Source: Conus ventricosus (Eukaryota > Mollusca > Gastropoda > Neogastropoda > Conidae). Taken from it: DNA of 64,000 nt. Shown one piece after another: positions 60,601-64,000 of the stretch. The translations under genes and the position numbers were made by a program. A model generated the notes under the pieces. It did not search any database. It saw nothing but the letters and a program-made list of their open reading frames with translations, and was not told the DNA's origin. The stretch lies in contig CM031609.1 of NCBI GenBank assembly GCA_018398815.1, forward strand, positions 39,215,002 through 39,279,001. The letters are read 5' to 3'. Numbering within the stretch: the first letter of the stretch is position 1; each line of letters starts with the position of its first letter.

Positions 60601-63600
60601 TGTTACAGTCTGATGACCTGATCTGTCTGCCTCATCCCGTCATTATGTTACAGTCTCATGACCGATCTGTCTGCCCCATCCCATCACTACGTCTGATGAC
60701 CTGATCTGTCTGCCCCATCACATGGATGTTACAGTCTGATGACCTGATCTGTCTGCCCCATCCCATCACAATGTTACATTCTCATGACCTGATCTGTCTG
60801 CCCCCATCCCCTCACAATGTTACAGTCTGATGACCTGATCTGTGTGCCCCATCCCATCACAATGTTACAGTGTGATGACCTGATCTGTCTGCCCCATCCC
60901 ATCACAATGTTAGTCTGATGACCTGATCTGTCTGCCCCACCCATCACATGGATGTTTCGGTGTGATGACCTGATCTGTCTGCCCCCATCCCTCACAATGT
61001 TACAGTGTGATGACCTGATCTGTCTGCCCCATCCCATCACAATGTTAGTCTGATGACCTGATCTGTCTGCCCCACACCCATCACATGGATGTTTCAGTGT
61101 GATGACCTGATCTGTTCTGCCCCATCCCATCACAATGTTACAGTCTGATGACCTGATCTGTCTGCCCCATCACAATGTTACAGTCTGATGACCTGATCTG
61201 TCTGCCCCATCACAATGTTACAGTCTGATGACCTGATCTGTCTGCCCCATCCCATCACAATGTTACAGTCTCATGACCTGATCTGTCTGCCCCATCCCAT
61301 CACAATGTTACAGTCTGTTGACCTGATCTGTTCTGCCCCATCACAATGTTACAGTCTGATGACCTGATCTGTCTGCCCCATCCCATCACAATGTTACAGT
61401 CTGATGACCTGATCTGTCTGCCCCATCCCATCACAATGTTACAGTCTGATGACCTGATCTGTCTGCCTCCCATCACAATGTTACAGTCTGATGACCTGAT
61501 CTGTCTGCCCCATCCACCACAATGTTACAGTATGAAGACCTGATCTGTCTGCCCCATCCCATTCACAAGGATATTACAGATGGATGACCTGGTATGTCCA
61601 CCCCTTTCCATCATGTGGATGTTACACTCTGTCACTGATGTGCGAATTCATCAACAGCAGTCAACAAGTAAAATAACTGGACAGAAAAAAGCACCTACCT
61701 GAGTGTGTGGCCAAATGCTGCTTGAGCTCAGCGGACTTGGTGAACTCTTTATCACAGATACCGCACTTGTAGATCTGGTTGAAGGATACTGGGGGTTCCA
61801 CGGGCTCCACCACTGGGAGGTCTTCATCTGCCTCCCCGTCCTCCAACACCGACTGATCGGCATCGCTGAACATACGATGATGTTGCATTGCTTTTTTCAC
61901 TGTCATTGCAATTACTGAAATTCAGATCACGGAACAGCCCATTTGAAGCCAGAAGCGGTACCAAGTGTTATGTTTCTCTGTCCTCTGATGATTGTGCAAA
62001 TGGAAGGTCATGTCTAAAGCTAAATACAACTGAAAATATCCATAGCCTACCATACTGACAAAAATGTAGGAAAAGACTGTGCAAGATAAAACAGACACTG
62101 AAAACTCAATCTGTACGACAAGTCTGATGCCATTTGTTGCAAAGTGCTCAGACAAGCTGCCTGCCTGCAAGATATGCAGATATTCAATTCACAACACACA
62201 CACACACACACACAACACACACACACACACACCGCATAAACCCACAACACTGAAAGGAGTCAATAAAGCTTTCACAGTGCTGAAATGTTGAAATCCTCAT
62301 GCATTTGCCTACTTGCACAACACAACTCTTCCCTGAGCAACAGGAGAGAAGACTACAGACAGAAGTACTTAAGGCCAACCCCTACCACAGTCACGGCACT
62401 ATGTCAGTGACAGAATACTGTTGAATTAGAAAGGAAGGCTTGATATCTAAACATGTGTACATCAAACACAATTCAAGTTTCAACACACGAACACTTCAAA
62501 CCACAGGGAAAACAACAATGCAGGTTGTAAATGTCATTAGAATCAGCTCTGTTCCACTTTCACCATCATGAACAGTCAAAACCCAGAGACATCTATGACA
62601 ACTTTACAGCTGATGACTCCTACCTGGGCTGCAGAATGTTCTGCATGTGGTGAATGCCGCTGGTGGGGGTGGTCTGCTGGATCAGCCCAGAGTTCAGCCC
62701 GCTGATGTCTAACTGCTGCGTCTGCAAGAGATCGTCAGCATCTGATTACTGCACTCTGACCAAACATCACAACTCAAACACAGGAAACCTAGCCGTCAGT
62801 AATGTGTTCGCTGTTCTTCTTTCCTTCCTCAGATCTTCTTTCCTTCCTCAACTAGAACCCAGACGCTCATCACCGATAAAAAAATTTTCATATGAATATT
62901 TATTTATTTTCATCTTCAGGGTAACTGCGTTCTGGCTTCCTGAATGATGTCTGCACATGATGACCATGCCTTCCATCTCACTGAAACAAGATGAATTATT
63001 TTTCTTCTAGAGTGGAATGAGATTCAACATGTGTGCATGGTGATTTTGCAGGGTTTTTTTTATCATTTTATTTTCGTAACAGATGTGTTTGCACATGGGA
63101 CCTTGATTTCAAGTCTCACTGGAAGGACCTGGACAGGGATGCAGTCTGCAAGATATATCTCCAAAGGCCACATCTCTTCTTGTATCTGTTCAGGTCACAT
63201 TTCACCGATTTCAAAGGTAGAATACAATGTTAATCTGAAATGATCTACATTTTTTTAACACAAAAACCTTGGCCATTTAGAAGATTTTTACTTTGAAGCT
63301 CTGATCTAAGTTGGTGTTTTTTGTTTGTTTTTTACTTTACAGCTCTGATTCAAGTTGTTTGTTTGTTTTCTCTTTTTTGCAACTGTTACAAAATACATGC
63401 CTAGACTTAAATTCCAACGCCAAAACGATTTAAAGACTCCTAAATTCTGACCCTAAACCATACTTATCCTGACCCTAACACACATTTACAGCCATCCAAG
63501 TTCTGTCCTAAAAACATGTTTAGGCTTGCTCTCAATGTTAAAGGATAGGAAGGAAGTGCTTTTCCTGTACAGACTGAAGTACTGATAAGGAACAGATTGC

Positions 63601-64000
63601 TTTTTCCCCCTTTTAGGTGCTGAGGTTACAAAAAACGTCCATATTTGCGGTTCTCTCACCCTGTGCCAAGAATCGAGTGATCCCGCATGGATTTGCACAC
63701 ACTTCGCCACACCCCCGACCACACCCTCCTCTCTGGGCGACACCTCTCGCTCTCTCTCCCTAACGTTGCGCTGAAGAACGTCAACAACAACAAAGGAGCT
63801 ACTGACCTGGAAGGTGAGCTGGTTCTGCGACATGGGGGTGAGTGGAGGGGGCATGGGCTGGGAGGGCTGGGTGGTGGTGGTGAGGGCGGGGCTGTTGAGG
63901 GAGGTGCTGAGCGTGGGGTTCAGCGGGGCCGATGACAAGGGCTGGGTCAGCTGGTCTCCCAGTTGTGGCTGCAGCGGAGTGTTGAGCTGACCGAAGCCCT
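33660..64000 (-). CDS. ZNF236: ZNF236-like C2H2 zinc-finger protein, 13 exons, 5' end beyond the window
   Basis: Multi-finger nuclear protein orthologous to vertebrate ZNF236. The C-terminal architecture matches the human protein as I recall it: paired fingers with [19 protein letters not shown], a long finger-free Gln/Leu/Val-rich stretch resembling its ISGID...QIDPSILQQTLQQGN region, then terminal fingers with FNQK.AL and FTQ..N.K.H.KRAH. Exons (minus strand): 64000-63807, 62721-62624, 61865-61699, 57922-57649, 55987-55815, 54293-54095, 52416-51953, 45962-45711, 44192-43976, 42324-42215, 36503-36335, 34995-34791, 34018-33660. Reading phase agrees at almost every junction. Exceptions are single-base indels in the 57.6-kb and 44-kb exons. 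Twelve fingers are visible. Large minisatellites and transposons fill the introns. Confidence 0.9.
34061..34370 (+). mobile_element. tRNA-derived SINE, copy 1
   Basis: The head CAGCTCAGTTGGTAGGGCAC is an intact Pol III A box, followed by an anticodon-arm-like segment (CTTGTAATC, TGT = Thr type) and a degenerate B box. The body shares TTTTTCCC, GTTAACAT, CTAACTCCATTT, CCTTYGAATGA and GAGAAGGCCAGTTTG with the copy at 46,221-46,515 in the opposite orientation. It lies in the last intron of the ZNF236-like gene. Confidence 0.85.
34791..34995 (-). CDS. ZNF236: ZNF236-like, penultimate exon
   Basis: Acceptor GTGGTGCAG and donor CACAG|GTCAGT. The exon completes a finger whose first Cys lies in the previous exon ([18 protein letters not shown]). 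It then encodes a Thr/Pro-rich spacer and the finger [19 protein letters not shown]. Length 205 nt: phase 0 in, phase 1 out. Confidence 0.92.
34996..36334. other. ZNF236-like intron, no features beyond homopolymers
   Basis: Poly(T)/(A) runs and a 23-base C run at 35,715-35,737. AT-rich otherwise, with no recognisable element. Confidence 0.5.
36335..36503 (-). CDS. ZNF236: ZNF236-like, exon with long Glu run
   Basis: Acceptor CCATACAG, donor CACC|GTGAGG. It begins with the third base of a split codon, then encodes QVQ and a run of 14 Glu, followed by [20 protein letters not shown] and NYLCT, which opens the next finger. Phase fits both neighbours only with this acceptor. The Glu run is encoded by GAG/GAA repeats, a likely length-variable site. 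Confidence 0.88.
36836..36884. repeat. (CA)n microsatellite
   Basis: CA repeat within the ZNF236-like intron; the ORFs over it are artefacts. Confidence 0.95.
37268..39640 (-). repeat. Minisatellite, 38-40-bp unit, with a ~1.02-kb duplicated block
   Basis: About 59 units of CAGAATGACTCACAACACAG plus AGAAATCAGGCAGAAAGGTA; a shorter variant has GACGCAACACAG. Rare variants recur at a fixed distance: AGAAAGACTTGCAACATAG at 37,571 and 38,590, and GACCCAACATAG at 38,051 and 39,068. A block of about 1.02 kb has therefore been tandemly duplicated recently. On the minus strand the unit contains CTCTGTGTTGTGAGTCATT, a variant of the donor-bearing unit of the neighbouring array. Confidence 0.95.
39600..42214 (-). 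repeat. Minisatellite, ~46-bp unit, derived from the exon-intron junction
   Basis: About 55 units. On the minus strand each reads TTCTTCTGTGTC|GTAAGTCATT plus ATACACACTTACCTTTCTGC. The first half matches the end of the adjoining ZNF236-like exon and its donor (TTCTGTGTC|GTAAGTCATT at 42,215), so transcription meets the true donor first and then dozens of near copies. Units with an inserted GTATAAAGGTAAGT form a longer variant. On the plus strand the same units show AAAG|GTAAGT, also donor-like. A short retroposon interrupts the array at 41,845-41,920. Confidence 0.92.
41845..41920 (-). mobile_element. Short retroposon copy inside the 46-bp minisatellite
   Basis: The plus strand reads (AAGAT)n then AATGTTGCTTATAGCCCAGC and CGACCGCAAAGGGCC, matching the 19,616 element in the same orientation. 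Array sequence flanks both sides, so it inserted after the array formed. Confidence 0.85.
42215..42324 (-). CDS. ZNF236: ZNF236-like, short exon bordering the minisatellite
   Basis: Acceptor GCTCCCCAG, donor TGTGTC|GTAAGT. It encodes [18 protein letters not shown] and [17 protein letters not shown]. Length is 110 nt, phase 0 in and phase 2 out; the final TC joins the G of the next exon as Ser. This exact fit makes the array-edge donor the best call. An internal alternative, GGGAG|GTGAGG, would break the downstream phase. Confidence 0.82.
42358..42790. repeat. Composite of diverged short retroposons and (CA)n tracts
   Basis: Three ~100-bp-spaced copies of a segment with AAGGCCATATCACA, GTCACCCTGTTAAAG and CTCAACATAGATTAAGC, each followed by CA/CG microsatellite; the last runs to about 42,790. 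The first begins TTGCTTATAGCC, linking it to the short retroposon family. Confidence 0.8.
43093..43175. repeat. Diverged short element with (TTAG)n lead
   Basis: (AGTT)n precedes GTTATAGGGTCCAGCGGAC and GAGCCAAATCAGGACC, laid out like the TGTTGCTTATAGCCCAGC elements but only partly alignable. Family membership is tentative. Confidence 0.4.
43976..44192 (-). CDS. ZNF236: ZNF236-like, exon of the finger-free region
   Basis: Acceptor GTATTGCAG, donor GATGAG|GTAGAG. It encodes [19 protein letters not shown] and [13 protein letters not shown]. After a one-base frame change near 44,040-44,050 it continues [16 protein letters not shown] to SVTDE. Both neighbours join in phase 0 if that single base is corrected. 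Confidence 0.83.
44440..45480. repeat. Minisatellite, ~45-bp unit
   Basis: About 23 units of TTAACATTAACCCTTCAAAA plus AGAGCCCTGGTGACTCTTTA, progressively diverged toward 45,480, with a 16-base C run at 45,143-45,158. Confidence 0.93.
45711..45962 (-). CDS. ZNF236: ZNF236-like, exon of the Gln/Leu-rich region
   Basis: The acceptor is a GT-rich tract ending GCACAG and the donor is GTGCAG|GTACAG. The 84 codons encode [39 protein letters not shown] and DPNLVQ. This resembles the finger-free region of vertebrate ZNF236. The frame is intact, phase 0 on both sides. Confidence 0.9.
46221..46515 (-). mobile_element. tRNA-derived SINE, copy 2
   Basis: The minus strand begins GGTCCAGAATAGCTCAGTTG (A box), followed by an anticodon-loop-like CTCGTAATC (CGT = Thr type) and an intact-looking B box GGTTTGAATCT. 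The body aligns with the 34,061 copy through GGTACAGGGGGATTTTT, GAGTTAACATCGGCTCTGAC, TCCTTTGAATGA and GGCCAGTTTG, and it ends in an AAAGAATGAATGA tail. Confidence 0.9.
47293..47383 (+). mobile_element. 91-bp short retroposon with 13-bp target duplication
   Basis: Flanked by ACACAGCCAATTA at 47,280-47,292 and 47,384-47,396. It contains ACGTGGTGACAGCCCTGATG and TGCGGTCGGCTGGGCTATAA and ends in (TTATC)n. It is nested in the pogo-like transposon, so it is younger than that insertion. Confidence 0.88.
47515..50691 (-). pseudogene. Degenerate pogo-like transposase: HTH, DDE, OTU-like protease and PHD finger
   Basis: A candidate 30-nt first exon (50,691-50,662, MAARIENP, stop codon, donor CAG|GTAAGA) joins in frame to an acceptor TTCTTTCAG at 49,872. 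From there: a Psq-type HTH ([17 protein letters not shown], then [11 protein letters not shown] after a frameshift near 49,820); a CENP-B/pogo DDE domain with YNMDETGHS (~49,350), [10 protein letters not shown] (~49,020) and [13 protein letters not shown] (~48,915); and a Pro-rich repeated linker. Next is an OTU-like domain with [11 protein letters not shown] (~48,360), [10 protein letters not shown] and the His motif AGHYESW (~47,938). A basic stretch and a PHD finger end it ([21 protein letters not shown], ~47,690-47,520). At least six frameshifts or stops separate these pieces, so this copy is not functional as written. Confidence 0.82.
50825..51952. other. ZNF236-like intron, unique sequence
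   Basis: No repeats, coding segments or transposons recognised between the pogo-like element and the next exon. Confidence 0.5.
51953..52416 (-). CDS. ZNF236: ZNF236-like, exon with two fingers and Gln tracts
   Basis: Acceptor GTGTGTGCAG, donor CACAG|GTGAGG. It encodes [19 protein letters not shown] and [19 protein letters not shown], the most ZNF236-specific finger pair. A basic segment, Ala and Gln tracts ([16 protein letters not shown]) and [19 protein letters not shown] follow. Length 464 nt, frame intact, phase 1 in and phase 0 out. Confidence 0.94.
52417..54094. other. ZNF236-like intron, AT-rich
   Basis: AT-rich unique sequence with a 21-base C run at 53,699-53,719. Nothing else recognised. 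Confidence 0.5.
54095..54293 (-). CDS. ZNF236: ZNF236-like, exon with two fingers
   Basis: Acceptor TGTGCGCAG, donor AAGCCCA|GTCAGT. It encodes [19 protein letters not shown] and [19 protein letters not shown] joined by the canonical HTGEKPY linker. 199 nt, phase 0 in and phase 1 out; the split codon with the next exon gives Thr. Confidence 0.92.
54294..55814. other. ZNF236-like intron with CA microsatellites
   Basis: CA repeats at about 55,160-55,208 and 55,590-55,795. The latter ends about 20 bp from the donor of the upstream exon. The rest is unique sequence. Confidence 0.6.
55815..55987 (-). CDS. ZNF236: ZNF236-like, finger-free exon
   Basis: The acceptor GTGTGTGAGCAG lies directly against the 15-bp minisatellite; the donor is CAAG|GTAACT. 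It encodes [36 protein letters not shown] and KDRISEVK. 173 nt, phase 1 in and phase 0 out, matching both neighbours. Confidence 0.9.
55998..57110. repeat. Minisatellite, 15-16-bp unit
   Basis: About 72 units of TCCATACACACCATG, or TCCATACACACCCATG / TCCATACACATCCATG variants, with occasional TGCATAC and TACATAC. The 15-bp period keeps all six frames open over 340-400 codons, producing spurious [13 protein letters not shown] and [13 protein letters not shown] proteins. Confidence 0.98.
57121..57475 (-). mobile_element. Foldback element, copy 2 (inverted relative to copy 1)
   Basis: The tail TAGTTGCAAAGTGAGGCGAC lies at the left, the reverse complement of copy 1's tail. Arms with GCGAATCACAAGACAAAACG (from about 57,209) and ATGTTTTGTCTTTGGATTCG (about 57,440-57,460) are inverted repeats around a longer centre than in copy 1. 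CTTGCCTGAAGAAGACCTAA is shared with copy 1. Confidence 0.8.
57585..57621. repeat. 37-base poly(C) tract
   Basis: Longest homopolymer in the window. On the transcribed minus strand it is a G run beginning about 26 nt downstream of the 57,649 exon donor. Confidence 0.95.
57649..57922 (-). CDS. ZNF236: ZNF236-like, exon with three atypical fingers
   Basis: Acceptor GGGTTGCAG, donor GTCG|GTGAGT. It encodes [19 protein letters not shown] and, after frame changes, [20 protein letters not shown] and [17 protein letters not shown]. Single-base indels are evident in the G run near 57,828, near 57,812 and near 57,697. One missing G at the acceptor would also restore phase with the previous exon. Finger pattern and both flanking exons support a real coding exon. 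Confidence 0.83.
57923..58580. other. ZNF236-like intron, unique part
   Basis: Unique AT-rich sequence upstream (in transcription) of the 57.6-kb exon; nothing recognised. Confidence 0.5.
58580..61570. repeat. Minisatellite, ~45-bp unit
   Basis: About 67 units of GTCTGATGACCTGATCTGTC plus TGCCCCATCCCATCACAATG plus TTACA. Common variants lack the CCATCC segment, carry CACATGGATG, or have GTCTCATGACC. The ~45-bp period yields repetitive [15 protein letters not shown]s that are not genes. Confidence 0.97.
61699..61865 (-). CDS. ZNF236: ZNF236-like, exon with one finger
   Basis: Acceptor ATGTTCAG, donor CTCAG|GTAGGT. It encodes [18 protein letters not shown] and the finger [19 protein letters not shown]. 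It begins by completing a Ser codon with the previous exon, which fits exactly. Confidence 0.92.
62196..62232. repeat. (CA)n microsatellite
   Basis: Two short CA blocks separated by an AAC. Confidence 0.9.
62624..62721 (-). CDS. ZNF236: ZNF236-like, small exon
   Basis: Acceptor CTCTTGCAG, donor CCCAG|GTAGGA. The 98 nt encode [16 protein letters not shown] and [16 protein letters not shown]. It enters in phase 0 and leaves in phase 2. Confidence 0.88.
62722..63806. other. ZNF236-like intron
   Basis: Unique sequence with T-rich runs; no element recognised. Confidence 0.5.
63807..64000 (-). CDS. ZNF236: ZNF236-like, Pro/Thr-rich exon, truncated by the window edge
   Basis: Donor TTCCAG|GTCAGT at its 3' end. 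It encodes [39 protein letters not shown] and [19 protein letters not shown]. The exon continues past base 64,000. Confidence 0.88.

Noticed and set aside
58922..61543. [15 protein letters not shown] repeat ORFs
   Set aside because: Minisatellite translation; frames are interrupted whenever the unit length varies.

Overview
The window reads as a repeat-rich animal genome. Two large, conserved zinc-finger regulator genes converge on each other. Tandem-repeat introns, very many CA/GT microsatellites, long poly(C)/(G) tracts and the mobile element types suggest a lophotrochozoan, most plausibly a gastropod mollusc; this is inference, since no marker gene settles it.

Layout. Bases 1-5,523 are low-complexity CT/GA DNA followed by two minisatellites (27-bp and 47-bp units). 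A 327-bp insertion with a 13-bp target duplication splits the second array and carries a hammerhead-ribozyme core on the minus strand. Bases 5,524-17,306 (+) hold three coding exons of a Teashirt/Tiptop-family zinc-finger gene, with CtBP-binding PLDLS and PLNLS motifs, three Teashirt-type fingers, a C2HC finger and a C-terminal finger. Its introns are almost entirely CA repeats and tandem arrays. Bases 17,307-33,659 are the intergenic or 3'-UTR zone. It holds a 28-bp array, a 5'-truncated non-LTR retrotransposon nested in a GTTCCCC-rich foldback, and a near-complete Tc1-like transposon with one nonsense codon.

Bases 33,660-64,000 (-) hold the 3' part of an orthologue of vertebrate ZNF236: 13 exons, 12 recognisable C2H2 fingers, 5' end outside the window. 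Exon phases agree across nearly every junction. Its introns carry five large minisatellites, tRNA-derived SINEs, a foldback element and a 4.16-kb pogo-like DNA transposon.

Three observations stand out. (1) Two intronic minisatellites, one in each gene, have a unit matching the adjacent exon's end plus its 5' splice site, so each gene carries dozens of decoy donor sites just downstream of the real one. (2) The pogo-like transposon (46,665-50,824; TA target duplication; matching inverted ends) has remnants of HTH, DDE, OTU cysteine-protease and PHD-finger domains in that order. (3) The hammerhead core lies in a small retroposon-like insertion. A caution: both conserved host genes show many single-base frameshifts, often in homopolymers, which looks more like consensus error than decay.
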